A stretch of 64,000 nucleotides of DNA from Modicisalibacter muralis (GCF_900102945.1 NZ_FNGI01000005.1:124001-188000), one strand, 5' to 3'; shown: positions 52,270-61,294, counted from the first letter of the stretch. Numbers and translations are program-made. Notes: generated by a model from the letters alone, not told the origin.

Positions 52270-52480
52270 TGGAAACCTCCTGATCTGATCGAGGATCTCG
52301 TCGAGCGCCAGCGTAATGCTATCGACGCAGCGCGAGATGCCACGTTCGCTGCAGGCATGCCGTATGACATCGCCGCACTGGCTCACGTCGAGGATCTCTA
52401 CCGGCGCTCTTGGGACCGCCAGGTGCGATCGCCGCAGCCCTCGAAGCCGCGCTATCGAGGCTGCTACCCGGCAGCTCCAG
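52270..52480 (+). pseudogene. Possible gene fragment
   Basis: The plus frame PDLIEDLVERQRNAIDAARD then ATFAAGMPYDIAALAHVEDL and YRRSWDRQVRSP has protein-like composition but no good start. Unknown; may be a remnant of a larger accessory gene. Confidence 0.3.
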
Positions 52481-52522
52481 CGTGAGTCGCGAAGGGCCAC
52501 GGTTCACCTGTGCTGGATCTCA

Positions 52523-52723
52523 TCAACTGTCCCCTTTCTGCCGTGAGACCTTCCCAATATGGTTGCAGGCTGGACAGTGAAAAACGCCTACTCGCGCGCC
52601 GTCGGTGCACTGTCGCGATTGCTGGAATGCCTTCAGGTGCGCCTCGTTGGTGGCGATTTCCTTCGCACCGCAGCACGAGCATACGATGGCTAAGTTTGCC
52701 TCATTCTTGTAGATATCAAACAT
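52523..52723 (-). CDS. Small zinc-ribbon protein
   Basis: A 66-residue protein from ATG 52723: MFDIYKNEANLAIVCSCCGA with CxxC, and later VFHCPACNHIGKVSRQ with a second CxxC, a zinc-ribbon-like pair. GGGGGGAGCG just upstream can serve as ribosome binding site. Possibly nucleic-acid binding; no family recognised. Confidence 0.5.
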   Translation of the reverse strand: MFDIYKNEANLAIVCSCCGAKEIATNEAHLKAFQQSRQCTDGARVGVFHCPACNHIGKVSRQKGDS

Positions 52724-52883
52724 AACGCTCCCCCCAGGCAACGGTACCGAGCTAATCTATCTGTTGAAGTAACCGCGTTTAGTGAACGACGCTTGGTCAG
52801 CGATTGATAAAAAGATGTCGTGATTCACTACTGATCATAGCTCGGCGCTGGTGCTGAGCTGCTACCCATCTGAGGAGAAGTGC

Positions 52884-53213
52884 ATGTCACGCCATGGTCG
52901 CAGCATAGTGAAAGGCCTGTTAGACACCTTGGAAGCCGGTCCGGCCGCCTCCGTTAGGCACATCGCAGAGCCCCTCGAAGCGATGTTGGATGAGCATAAG
53001 AACTGCGCCGACAATCATGAAGAAGGAGAATGCCAAGGCAGTCGAAGCGGCGATGACCCGTTGCGAGCGGCGTCTTTGATTGGTGAATGTACGCAACGCC
53101 GGTCAGGGAAGGCTACAATGACCATTCGAAAGGGAATTAAACCCTCGTTAAGTGTGACACAACCAATTGACTTAGCGTCCATTCATGCGGCGCGCTCCAA
53201 TACCACCCGCTGA
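52884..53213 (+). CDS. Uncertain small ORF
   Basis: Frame from ATG 52884 (GAGGAGAAG upstream): MSRHGRSIVKGLLDTLEAGP then ASVRHIAEPLEAMLDEHKNC. The first 50 residues look protein-like and have a good ribosome binding site; the rest looks like random translation, so the real gene may be shorter or frameshifted. Confidence 0.3.
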   Translation: MSRHGRSIVKGLLDTLEAGPAASVRHIAEPLEAMLDEHKNCADNHEEGECQGSRSGDDPLRAASLIGECTQRRSGKATMTIRKGIKPSLSVTQPIDLASIHAARSNTTR

Positions 53214-53257
53214 GGTACACTACACAGGGTGTGCATGTATTTTAAAAGAAGAGGCTT

Positions 53258-53539
53258 ATGACAACCACAACAGAGCGAATCACGGTCTTTGTCTCTCCCG
53301 AGGAAAAATCTCGGATCGCATCGATGGCTCAGCTCGCTAATGTATCGATGAGCGAGCTCCTCCGTCGCGCTGCCCAATCCTTTCAGCCTGGGCAGGATCC
53401 CATTGTTATGGACATGCTGATTGACCGAATGTTCAAGTCGACACAAAATGCGAATCGCGCCATAGATGAGACCCTGCGCTACGTCGAAGCATCAAACCAG
53501 CGCATGGCAACGACATCTGAGTTTAACGATTTTAGATAA
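53258..53539 (+). CDS. Ribbon-helix-helix-like protein
   Basis: A 93-residue protein beginning MTTTTERITVFVSPEEKSRI and ASMAQLANVSMSELLRRAAQ, the beta-strand plus two helices of an RHH DNA-binding domain, as in plasmid mobilisation accessory (MobC-like) or antitoxin-like proteins. The second half is helical (DMLIDRMFKSTQNANRAIDE). Close to the Tn7-like genes but divergent in direction from them; no toxin partner was recognised. Confidence 0.65.
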   Translation: MTTTTERITVFVSPEEKSRIASMAQLANVSMSELLRRAAQSFQPGQDPIVMDMLIDRMFKSTQNANRAIDETLRYVEASNQRMATTSEFNDFR

Positions 53540-53904
53540 ACTAGCTAAACTCTTTATAGATGTGAGCCAAAAAATCGGTTCTAGAAGCATTGCCAAGGCC
53601 ATGCGCCACAACGGGTATAAATAGGCAAGCCTTGAATCAGCCCTCTCGGAGTGCAGCGCCAGCGCCACCTCGCAGATCCCGATCGATCGTCTGACGGTAA
53701 TGACCATGGGTCGCAAGGGCATCTATCGCATCCCTACGACACATCGAATTCACCCAAGAGAGCCCACTGGTGACTAAATTGATGGTGCAAATGAAGGACA
53801 TTGGTCAGCCGCTACTAATCGCCATGCTAGAGGCCGACTAGTTGTGAACTCAAACGCGTCACTTCAAGCCTTCCGGCAACTGAATTGAAATTACCGCCGC
53901 CGTG
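53540..53904. other. Spacer where a tnsD/tniQ gene would be expected
   Basis: About 365 bases downstream of tnsC. Short frames such as VTKLMVQMKDIGQPLLIAML exist but no TniQ/TnsD domain was seen. Confidence 0.4.
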
Positions 53905-54930
53905 TCAGGATTTTTTTAGAATTTCACTGAGGCTAAGAGAATCCAAGAACTGAGTAGCCACCAATGCCTCCTCATCAGAGGCAGCATTAATCTGGTACTT
54001 GGAGTAACTAGAAACTTCGCTAAACTTCAAATACTCGACTTTTTCCTTGAAAGGATTAGCTGCCCCTGGGAAAGTACATTCATATGCACGGATGAGATGG
54101 TCTGACCTAAGTGTGTCAGCGCTTTCGACCACTGCAATCTTAACTGCTTCATCAAGCAATTTCTTTAACCGCCTTACCTCACCTCGGCTATAAGCAAACA
54201 GTGCCAAGGCAATCTGTTTTTCTTCTAATCTAGGCAATTTTTCAAAAGGCATTCTCACCGCCAACCCCTTAAGGAACCTTATAAACTCTTCCGGACCATC
54301 AGATAGTTTGAAGTAAGGAATCATTCTTCGACAGATTAATCGCGACGCCCACTGAGGTTCTTCAGCGATCTGCTCAGCCCATGGCATCCCCACAAGCACA
54401 ATGGGTATCTCGGCCTCCTCGCTTATCATTTTCAATCGGTTAGCAATGATTTGCCTATCACGGATGGACTTGAACTCCAAAATCTCTTGGAACTCGTTTA
54501 TTATGATAAGCTCTGTCTTACAGCGCTTGAGCGTCTTGACCAATGCCTCCGTCAAACCAATATCACGGCTTCTCCCACGGCGATACTCACTACCAAATTG
54601 CCCAAGATCACTGAGCATCTGAATCATCATCTGCTCAAGGTTCAGCTTGCTGGGAATACGACTCACCAATAATGGCTTAATCAGAGTGTCACCCTTACGT
54701 AAGGAGGGAAATTTTTCTTTGTAATAATTAATTAAATGAGTTTTTCCCGACCCAGTATCACCAGTAAGGAGCATGCACTGCGGTTCGCCACCTAGCTCAC
54801 GATTAAATCTAAGACGATCAAAATCTCGAAGGATTGTTGTAAGAATGGGGCGCTCCACAAAGCAGTTGATGAAGCTCCCCAGTCTTTGCTTGTCAGCTGG
54901 AGTCAGTTCTTCCATCAGTAAGGATCCCAA
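53905..54930 (-). CDS. tnsC: Tn7-like transposition regulator TnsC (AAA+ ATPase)
   Basis: A 341-residue AAA+ ATPase. Walker A is MLLTGDTGSGKTHL (lysine at residue 63) and Walker B TELIIINEFQEI (residues 140-150). Sensor-like GMPWAEQIAEEPQWASRLIC follows. TnsC links target-site proteins with the TnsA/TnsB transposase and is the regulator of Tn7-like transposition. It overlaps tnsB by 16 bases. AT-rich compared with the surrounding genes. Shorter than Tn7 TnsC (about 555 residues) and closer in size to TniB/TnsC of compact Tn7-like elements. Confidence 0.9.
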   Translation of the reverse strand: MGSLLMEELTPADKQRLGSFINCFVERPILTTILRDFDRLRFNRELGGEPQCMLLTGDTGSGKTHLINYYKEKFPSLRKGDTLIKPLLVSRIPSKLNLEQMMIQMLSDLGQFGSEYRRGRSRDIGLTEALVKTLKRCKTELIIINEFQEILEFKSIRDRQIIANRLKMISEEAEIPIVLVGMPWAEQIAEEPQWASRLICRRMIPYFKLSDGPEEFIRFLKGLAVRMPFEKLPRLEEKQIALALFAYSRGEVRRLKKLLDEAVKIAVVESADTLRSDHLIRAYECTFPGAANPFKEKVEYLKFSEVSSYSKYQINAASDEEALVATQFLDSLSLSEILKKS

Positions 54931-56870
54931 TCAGCCACATGTGAATCCCAGTCATCCAGTATAGAAAAAAGCTGCTGCGCCTCCACACCACTTTCCAATT
55001 TACCTTCCACTTGACAAGTTTTATGAACCTCAGCCTCTGCCGAAACAGACGAACACCCATCACTGCCAAGATTTTTGTATCTGGCCAATTTTTTCATTCC
55101 ACTGATTTTTTTCTTACTCTTTGGACTATTCTTAATAAACTCAACCTCATCATTTATCCGACTTTCGATATACATTCTAGCTTCGGCCAATGCAAAATCA
55201 TCAATCTGAGAAAGATTGAATCTACGTTGAAACCTTCGATTTGTCTGATGCTGAAACAACGACAAACCTAAAGTGTAACCATCAGGATCTACTGCATTGG
55301 CTATGACGTAATTGTTTCGACCAGGAAGGTATACATACACCTTGGAAAGATCATTGGGATCAATTTTTACCTGAACTTTAACACCCTGACTCTTTCCAGA
55401 GGGAGGGTTATACTTTCTGAACTCATCAAGGACTCCGCTTGTGTAACTCAGCCCAGCGAATCTTACCCCCTCCTTACCCAGCACACGCTCAGTTGTAGGC
55501 GCCAAATCGATCATTACCCGACTTTCATCATCACCACGATATACTAAAGGCGGAAATTCCCTAACCCCTTGCTTCCACATAAGAATAGGAACATGATCAC
55601 CTCGGCTATTTGGACCTTGATGATACACATCAACGACCCATTTGTGGAAAAGCTCCATAAAAGTTGAAAACCGCATCACAGCATCTTTTTCCGGATCATA
55701 GTCCTCTAGCTCTGCTGTGCCGGAAAATGTTTTACCTGGAATTGAAGCTAAAAACTTCTGATTAAGCTGTCCAAAAAACCTTTCAATCAAAGGTTTTAAC
55801 CAAGGACGAGCAACAGGGTTATACTGAATATCGCTTACAATTGATCGGCAGGCTTGTTCAAGATTTTTACTCCAAAATTCAGCGCCATTATCCACCACCA
55901 GCGTCTCAACTTTACCTTCACATGGCCACTCGCAACTGACATTTGGATACTTCTGCCTTACATAATCTTTGTTCAGCATAGCATGAAGCAAGGCCTTACG
56001 GACTGATTCATAACAAGGCTCTTTATATCCAATATAAAAGCCCACGAGACATTTACTAAACGAATCAATCAATGCCGTTATATAAGGCCTACCTAACAAA
56101 ACTAGTAAATTATCATCTAACAGCAACAAGTCTAGTGCCGTATGATCGACCTCAACTCTTTCTAGCACCCTGGTGGGCCGAACATGAGCACCGACAGGCT
56201 TATATTTCCGATCAGCATACTGCTTACCATATCTCGCCACATCGACTTCATAAGGTGGCAGCTTCGACACTCTATAGTAGAAAGAACTCTGACTCAGCGC
56301 CTTTAGCTTACCAACCACCACTCTTCTATTCGCTAGAGTTATGAGATCACAATAATACGCATAAGAAGATAGAATTGGCGGCCTTTCCTTGCGCAAATAT
56401 TTTTCATGCATTGCGCGCCAAAAATAATGAACATCATCTTCAACTTTATTTTTCCTATTACCTTTCTTATGATGCTGCGGAATCAAAGCCTCAACAGCAA
56501 AACCGTTATTTTTGTAAGCACTGTACCAACCAGCTAACGTTCTCCAGCTTGGAGCTGGCCTATCTAGATTCCTCGAAAATTCGGCTTCGTCTAGCAATGG
56601 TTTTATGTTCTTTTTGGTCCAGCCGCCACTAATTCTTTTTCTGAACCACTGAATGTATGTCAAACGTCTTAACGCTTCATATCGAAGCTCATCAGAATAC
56701 GTATCAAGTGGCCTGACATCCGTCTCATCGGATTCAATGAGAGAAGCTTTAAAAGCATCGGCATCATCGTCAAAGAAATTGGCTATAGTCGCATGGTCTT
56801 CAAGATTATGAGGCCTTACGAATTCATCTTCAAATAGACTCAGGCCGAGATCTTGATCATCATTAGTCAC
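54915..56870 (-). CDS. tnsB: Tn7-like DDE transposase TnsB
   Basis: A 651-residue rve-type transposase. Catalytic triad visible as Asp242 (RVEVDHTALDLLLL), Asp327 (ETLVVDNGAEFWSK) and Glu363 (LKPLIERFFGQLNQ). An N-terminal DNA-binding region and a C-terminal Mu-like beta-barrel part flank the core. Starts with GTG at 56870, one base after the tnsA stop, so tnsA-tnsB are translationally coupled. AT-rich. Binds the tandem end repeats (57535-57599) by analogy with Tn7. Confidence 0.93.
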   Translation of the reverse strand: MTNDDQDLGLSLFEDEFVRPHNLEDHATIANFFDDDADAFKASLIESDETDVRPLDTYSDELRYEALRRLTYIQWFRKRISGGWTKKNIKPLLDEAEFSRNLDRPAPSWRTLAGWYSAYKNNGFAVEALIPQHHKKGNRKNKVEDDVHYFWRAMHEKYLRKERPPILSSYAYYCDLITLANRRVVVGKLKALSQSSFYYRVSKLPPYEVDVARYGKQYADRKYKPVGAHVRPTRVLERVEVDHTALDLLLLDDNLLVLLGRPYITALIDSFSKCLVGFYIGYKEPCYESVRKALLHAMLNKDYVRQKYPNVSCEWPCEGKVETLVVDNGAEFWSKNLEQACRSIVSDIQYNPVARPWLKPLIERFFGQLNQKFLASIPGKTFSGTAELEDYDPEKDAVMRFSTFMELFHKWVVDVYHQGPNSRGDHVPILMWKQGVREFPPLVYRGDDESRVMIDLAPTTERVLGKEGVRFAGLSYTSGVLDEFRKYNPPSGKSQGVKVQVKIDPNDLSKVYVYLPGRNNYVIANAVDPDGYTLGLSLFQHQTNRRFQRRFNLSQIDDFALAEARMYIESRINDEVEFIKNSPKSKKKISGMKKLARYKNLGSDGCSSVSAEAEVHKTCQVEGKLESGVEAQQLFSILDDWDSHVADWDPY

Positions 56871-56871
56871 A

Positions 56872-57492
56872 TTAGCACCACACGATTGAGTCGACCCCTA
56901 GTTTAGCCGCTGAGAGATCACTATTAATCTCACCAACAGCCAACCAAGAAATAACAGAGGAAAGAACGAGACTACTTGGTTGGCCTGTTTCTTGCGCCAA
57001 ATCTCGAACACGAACTTTCCCACTTTTTCTGACGATGTCCAACATCGTTAGATGAAGGGGTGTCAATGATTTCAATCCGGAATATCGATGGAGGAGCTTG
57101 AGATTACTCAGGACTGGGGTGATCCTGATTTTTTCGTCTGTCACAAGCAACAGTGGTAGCCCATGATCCAAAGCACTTTTTTGGCGGCAGCGAAATTTTT
57201 CTCTGAACTCTTCATCTTCAAGCTCAGAATAAAATTTAATCTCGATAAATTTGGAACCATAAACTTTATCGATAACTAGGAAGTCTGGGGTATAGGGTCG
57301 TTGCTTTCCTTGGAAAGAATAATAAAAGCCTTCAGGCTGAGCTTCATACGAACTGATAGAGGATGTATACTCGAAATGAAAACACACATCGAATTCTAGC
57401 GAAGACTCAACAGTTAGCACCCTATTCATTTTAGGGCTGGCGAACTTGAAGAGATTCTTGACACGGGAGTGCCTTAGACGGCGCCTATACAT
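56872..57492 (-). CDS. tnsA: Tn7-like endonuclease TnsA
   Basis: About 206 residues from the ATG at 57492 (MYRRRLRHSRVKNLFKFASP). A longer frame from 57612 would start inside comEC and cross the transposon end, so it is rejected. Restriction-enzyme-like catalytic residues: Glu33 (ESSLEFD), Asp70 (YTPDFLV), and Lys86 (KFIEIKF). The C-terminal domain has SLTPLHLTMLDIVRKSGKVR and LAQETGQPSSLVLSSVISWL. It cuts the 5' ends so that the element moves by cut-and-paste. Promoter is presumably in the end-repeat region. Confidence 0.9.
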   Translation of the reverse strand: MYRRRLRHSRVKNLFKFASPKMNRVLTVESSLEFDVCFHFEYTSSISSYEAQPEGFYYSFQGKQRPYTPDFLVIDKVYGSKFIEIKFYSELEDEEFREKFRCRQKSALDHGLPLLLVTDEKIRITPVLSNLKLLHRYSGLKSLTPLHLTMLDIVRKSGKVRVRDLAQETGQPSSLVLSSVISWLAVGEINSDLSAAKLGVDSIVWC

Positions 57493-57534
57493 AGCCTGCA
57501 GTCCAGTATATGTAATAATACTACGCAATGTAGG

Positions 57535-57599
57535 CCATGCAGGCATATGCTGCAAATTATGCAGGCTTATTGGCAGTTTATGCAGCCTTATGCTGCAAA
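57535..57599. repeat. Three tandem TnsB-type end repeats
   Basis: Two copies of a 22-base unit, both containing ATGCAG and TATGCTGCAAA, lie at 57535-57556 and 57578-57599, with a partial third, ATGCAGGCTTAT, at 57557-57576. They are arranged head to tail beside the comEC junction, as TnsB binding sites are in Tn7 ends. Confidence 0.75.
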
Positions 57600-57604
57600 C
57601 GACA
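57600..57604. other. Tn7-like transposon terminus in comEC
   Basis: Read outward-to-inward on the minus strand the element starts TGTCGTTTGCAGCATAAG (57604 downwards), with the 5'-TGT typical of Tn7-like ends. comEC coding sequence runs up to this point. GCGCG (57605-57609) would be the flanking target bases. The other end was not found in the window. Confidence 0.65.
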
Positions 57605-58375
57605 GCGCGCAAGGCCGCGCGACAGCCACAGCACGAAGGCCGCCGCCAAGCCGATATGCAGACCGGAGACCACCATCAAATGCGTGGTGCCCGTGGCATT
57701 GAGCAGGTCCCAGTCGTCATCGGTCAGGCGTTGACCCGCGCCCAGCGTAAGTGCCGCTAGCCAGCGGCGTGTCAGGTCGTCCTCGACGTGACTATCGAGA
57801 AACGCCAGCGCCCGTTGGCGAAGGCTACCGGGAGAAGGCACAAGCCTGTGTGGCGCTGGCGACTCGCGCACATAGCCGGTGGCGTCGATTCCCTCGCGCC
57901 ATAGCCAGGCGCCGTAGTCGAAGGTATCGGGATTGGCGAAGCCATGCGGCACTCGCAAACGCAGCGTCAATGACCAGCGCTCACCCACCGCCAGGGATGG
58001 AGCGCGGTACCAGTTGACCCGCACCAGTCCCAGTCGATCGCAACCCAACTGCCAGGATTCGAGCGGCTGACACGTCTCTACCGCCAAACGCAGCCGCGTG
58101 AAACGACCCTCGTCGCTAAGTTCGGTAATTTTCCCGCTGACCGTCAGGTCTGCGCCCGACAACCCGCTCGGCAACACCGCGCCTCGCGCCAACAGTACCT
58201 GAGCCACGCTCAGCGATAGCGTCACAACAAGCAACGCGGCGACGAACCGTGACCCGGCCAGACTGATCAGTAGCGCCAGGGCGATAACGGCGAACATGCC
58301 GGGCGGCGACAGCGCCCCCAACACGCCACCCAGCAATACGGCGATAGCCAGGGGTAAAGCAAGCCCCATGGGCAT
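57605..58375 (-). pseudogene. comEC: comEC, 5' fragment interrupted by the Tn7-like element
   Basis: About 257 residues of the ComEC/Rec2 DNA-uptake channel: N-terminal helices, DUF4131 region (LVRVNWYRAPSLAVGERWSL), PHGFANPDTFDYGAWLWREG, and the start of the competence domain (LLNATGTTHLMVVSGLHIGL). Codons then run into the transposon (GLARC|RLQHKAA, stop). The rest of the competence domain and the metallo-hydrolase domain are absent from the window, so natural transformation via this gene is probably abolished. It follows normal core genes. Confidence 0.85.
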
Positions 58376-58483
58376 TCCTTGTTATAGGGCGCAAACGCCT
58401 TTTTGTGTTCGCAGCGATGGACCATGGCAGGACATCGGGCATCCATGGATAATGGCCCGGTATCCGAGCCAGCGAGCGATCCC

Positions 58484-59074
58484 ATGCCGCGCCGACTGCT
58501 TCAGCGCTACATGCCCCATCCCGAAACCCTGAAGCGCAACCGTTCGCTGCGCTTCATGGGGCATCTGATCGGTGATGCTTCACTGTGGGTGCTGACCCGC
58601 CGTTCGGTGGGCAATGCCTTCATGGTGGGACTGTTCTGCGCGCTGCTGCCGATTCCCTTCCAGATGGTGGTTGCCGCCTGTGGTTCACGCCTGTTGCGCT
58701 GCAATCTGCCACTCTCGGTCGGTCTGGTGTGGTTGACCAATCCGCTGACCATGCCGATCATCTTCTACGGTAACTATCGGATCGGCGCCTGGCTGTTGGA
58801 TACGCCGGCCCGGCACATGCCCAACCACCTGAGCACGTACTGGATCGCCAATCAGATGGTCGATATCCTGCCGGCGCTGCTCATCGGCTCACTGGTCGCG
58901 GCGATCGTGGCTGGGGTCACCGGCAACGTACTCATTCGCCTGATCTGGCGCTGGCAGGTGTCGCGCAGTTGGAAGCGCCGTGCGCGGCGTCGCCGGCGGC
59001 GTGCGCTCCGGACGGAGCTTCGCCATGATGACTCCGCCCCCCCTCCTTCCCACCACGAAGGGCCTCACCCCTAG
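58484..59074 (+). CDS. DUF2062 domain membrane protein
   Basis: About 196 residues. ATG 58484 gives MPRRLLQRYMPHPETLKRNR, the usual family start. Three membrane segments are visible: VGNAFMVGLFCALLPIPFQM, VGLVWLTNPLTMPIIFYGNY with the conserved TNP, and ALLIGSLVAAIVAGVTGNVL; the C-terminus is Arg-rich. Function unknown. It is commonly found beside lolCDE and comEC in this group of bacteria, supporting a core-genome position. Confidence 0.88.
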   Translation: MPRRLLQRYMPHPETLKRNRSLRFMGHLIGDASLWVLTRRSVGNAFMVGLFCALLPIPFQMVVAACGSRLLRCNLPLSVGLVWLTNPLTMPIIFYGNYRIGAWLLDTPARHMPNHLSTYWIANQMVDILPALLIGSLVAAIVAGVTGNVLIRLIWRWQVSRSWKRRARRRRRRALRTELRHDDSAPPPSHHEGPHP

Positions 59075-59132
59075 CCGCTCGATCATGCAGCGGGATGCCG
59101 AGCCGCCTCGAGACTCGCCAAGCGCGACTACC

Positions 59133-59867
59133 TCAGCCCGCCGACAGCCGACCGTTACCCAGTCTCAGCACACGATCCTGATGGGCCGCCAGGCTGGTAT
59201 CGTGAGTCACCACCACGAAGGCGCAGGCGCTGTTCGAGGCCAGTTCATCCATCAGCGCCAGGATATTGGCGGCCGTCGATTGATCGAGGTTGCCGGTGGG
59301 TTCGTCCATCAGCATCAGGCTGGGATCGGTGATCAGTGCCCGGGCAATGGCGACACGCTGGCGCTCGCCGCCCGACAGCTCGCCGGGTTTGTGCTCGCCG
59401 CGCGCCGCCATGCCGACTTGATCGAGAATCTCCCCGGCGCGGCGCTCGGCATCGCGGCGCGCATGGCCACGGATGATTAACGGCAAGGCAGCATTTTCAC
59501 GCGCGGTAAATTCGGCCAGCAGGTGGTGGAACTGATAAACGAAGCCGATCTGCCGATTACGAAAGCGCCCCAGTTGGGCCTCGCCCAGGTCGGCCAGCAA
59601 CTGACCGGCGATACGCACCGAGCCGCCACTCGGGCGGTCCAGCCCTCCCAACAGATTGAGCAGCGTGGTCTTGCCCGACCCCGAACTGCCGACCACCGCG
59701 ACGCGCTCGCCGGCACGCACCTCGAGATCGAGACCGTCGAGCACCGTCACGTCCTGCGGACCTTCATGATAGACCCGCGTCAGCCCACGACATTCGAGCA
59801 TTACCTGGCCGTTTTCGGCGCGCATCGCAGGCTCTCCCTTCACGTTCTCGTTGATCGTCTCACTCAT
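59133..59867 (-). CDS. lolD: Lipoprotein-releasing ABC transporter ATPase
   Basis: A 244-residue ABC ATPase of the LolD/MacB class, which powers extraction of outer-membrane lipoproteins from the inner membrane. Walker [15 protein letters not shown] (residues 59-72), Q-loop FVYQFHHLL, signature [15 protein letters not shown], Walker [14 protein letters not shown] and switch His in VVTHD. Starts at 59867, overlapping the lolC stop by eight bases, so the two are translationally coupled. Confidence 0.95.
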   Translation of the reverse strand: MSETINENVKGEPAMRAENGQVMLECRGLTRVYHEGPQDVTVLDGLDLEVRAGERVAVVGSSGSGKTTLLNLLGGLDRPSGGSVRIAGQLLADLGEAQLGRFRNRQIGFVYQFHHLLAEFTARENAALPLIIRGHARRDAERRAGEILDQVGMAARGEHKPGELSGGERQRVAIARALITDPSLMLMDEPTGNLDQSTAANILALMDELASNSACAFVVVTHDTSLAAHQDRVLRLGNGRLSAG

Positions 59868-61101
59868 AGCGCAGCACCTCGGCCGGCTGTACACGCGCCG
59901 CGCGCCAGGCCGGATAGAGCGTCGACAGGAAGCTCAGGCCGAACGCCGCCGTTACGATAAGGCCGACATCGCTCCAGTTGAGCTGCGACGGCAGGTAACT
60001 GATGAAATAGACGCCGGGGTCGAGAAACTGGATACCCGAAACCGACTCGAACCAGGCGATGATGTCGGAGATCGTCAACGCCAGGACAATACCCAATATC
60101 ACCCCGATGACGATGCCGATCACGCCGATCGCCAGCCCCTGAACGATGAAGATGCCCATAATCGATTTCGGCGTGGCGCCAATCGTGCGCAAAATGGCGA
60201 TGTCGGCATGCTTGTCGGTGACCACCATGACCAGTGTCGAGACGATGTTGAACGCCGCCACGGCGACGATCACCATCAACAGCAAGCCGATCATGCGCTT
60301 CTCCATCTGGATCGCCTGAAACAGGTTGCCGTGGGTATAGGTCCAATCGATGCCGCGATAGCCGTAACCCAGATCCTGGACGATGGCCTGGGTTTCTTCG
60401 CTGGCGATGAACAGATCGTCGAGCTCGAGTCGCAGACCGCCCACCGTATCGCCCATTCGCGTCAGCGTCTGCATGTCCTCGATATTGGCATAGGCCAGAC
60501 TGGCATCGAGGCTGGCGCCGACCCGGAAGATACCACTCACGGTGAAGCGCTTGAGTCGCGGAAAAACGCCACCGGGCGTGATCGATGCCTCGGGAATCAT
60601 CAGCGTGACACGATCGCCGACACCCACGCCCAGATGCTGGGCAAGCAATCCGCCGAGCACGAGGTTCCACTCGCCGGGCTTCAGCGTATCGAGGCTACCC
60701 TGCTGCATGTGCCGATCGATGATCGACACGTCACGTTCGTATTCGGGCTGGATGCCATAGACCAGCGCCCCCTCGTTACGGCCCGCCGCCACGAACATGC
60801 CCTGCTGCTGCACATAGGGCGCGGCGCCGATGACGTGTTTGCGTTGGGTCAGCCGCTCGGCGAGGGCCTTCCAGTCGGTCATGCCGCCCTGGGCCTCGAT
60901 ACGGGTATGCGGCACCATGCCCAGCACGCGCGAACGCAGCTCGTGGTCGAAACCGTTCATCACCGACAGCACCAGAATCAGCACCGCCACGCCGAGCATC
61001 AGCCCCAGCATGGAAGTCAGTGAAATGAACGAGATGAAGTGATTGCGTCGTTTGGCGCGCACATAGCGCAGCCCGATAAGAAAGGGTATACGGTCCAGCA
61101 T
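59860..61101 (-). CDS. lolC: Lipoprotein-releasing ABC transporter permease (LolC/LolE)
   Basis: A 413-residue inner-membrane protein: an N-terminal helix (SLTSMLGLMLGVAVLILVLS), a periplasmic MacB-like domain, then three C-terminal helices. The start MLDRIPFLIGLRYVRAKRRN and the VMNGFDHELRSRVLGMVPH segment are diagnostic of LolC/E. Only one such permease gene is visible, upstream of lolD; whether a second lolE exists elsewhere cannot be seen. Divergent from the agmatine genes. Confidence 0.92.
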   Translation of the reverse strand: MLDRIPFLIGLRYVRAKRRNHFISFISLTSMLGLMLGVAVLILVLSVMNGFDHELRSRVLGMVPHTRIEAQGGMTDWKALAERLTQRKHVIGAAPYVQQQGMFVAAGRNEGALVYGIQPEYERDVSIIDRHMQQGSLDTLKPGEWNLVLGGLLAQHLGVGVGDRVTLMIPEASITPGGVFPRLKRFTVSGIFRVGASLDASLAYANIEDMQTLTRMGDTVGGLRLELDDLFIASEETQAIVQDLGYGYRGIDWTYTHGNLFQAIQMEKRMIGLLLMVIVAVAAFNIVSTLVMVVTDKHADIAILRTIGATPKSIMGIFIVQGLAIGVIGIVIGVILGIVLALTISDIIAWFESVSGIQFLDPGVYFISYLPSQLNWSDVGLIVTAAFGLSFLSTLYPAWRAARVQPAEVLRYE

Positions 61102-61180
61102 TAAGATCGATTCCTTGTGACAGGCGCCCATGGTACGTTTTTTCGTCGGACGACGCACCGCACGCTGTACCGGCCAATTT

Positions 61181-61273
61181 GTCGTCGCTATTAAAAGTTA
61201 TCGCCACTATTAAGAAGCTGTCGTCACTACTATAAAGCGGTCATTACTGCTAAAAAGTCGTCGCCACTAAAAA
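61181..61273. repeat. Degenerate 20-bp tandem repeats between lolC and aguA
   Basis: Five units of about 20 bases (61181, 61197, 61217, 61237, 61257), each with a core like GTCGTC(A/G)CTA followed by an A-rich tail (TAAAA, TAAGAA, TATAAA, CTAAAAA). Period of about two helical turns, in the divergent lolC/aguA promoter region. Confidence 0.6.
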
Positions 61274-61294
61274 GCAGGCCTCATGGAGACCATC

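Noticed and set aside
53905-57604. CRISPR-associated transposon
   Set aside because: No cas genes, repeats or spacers anywhere in the window, and no TniQ next to tnsC.
57493-57612. Extended N-terminus for TnsA
   Set aside because: It would begin in comEC and cross the transposon end repeats; the internal ATG at 57492 fits the family.
59860-61023. Plus-strand 390-residue frame opposite lolC
   Set aside because: Antisense shadow; lolC is well supported on the other strand.
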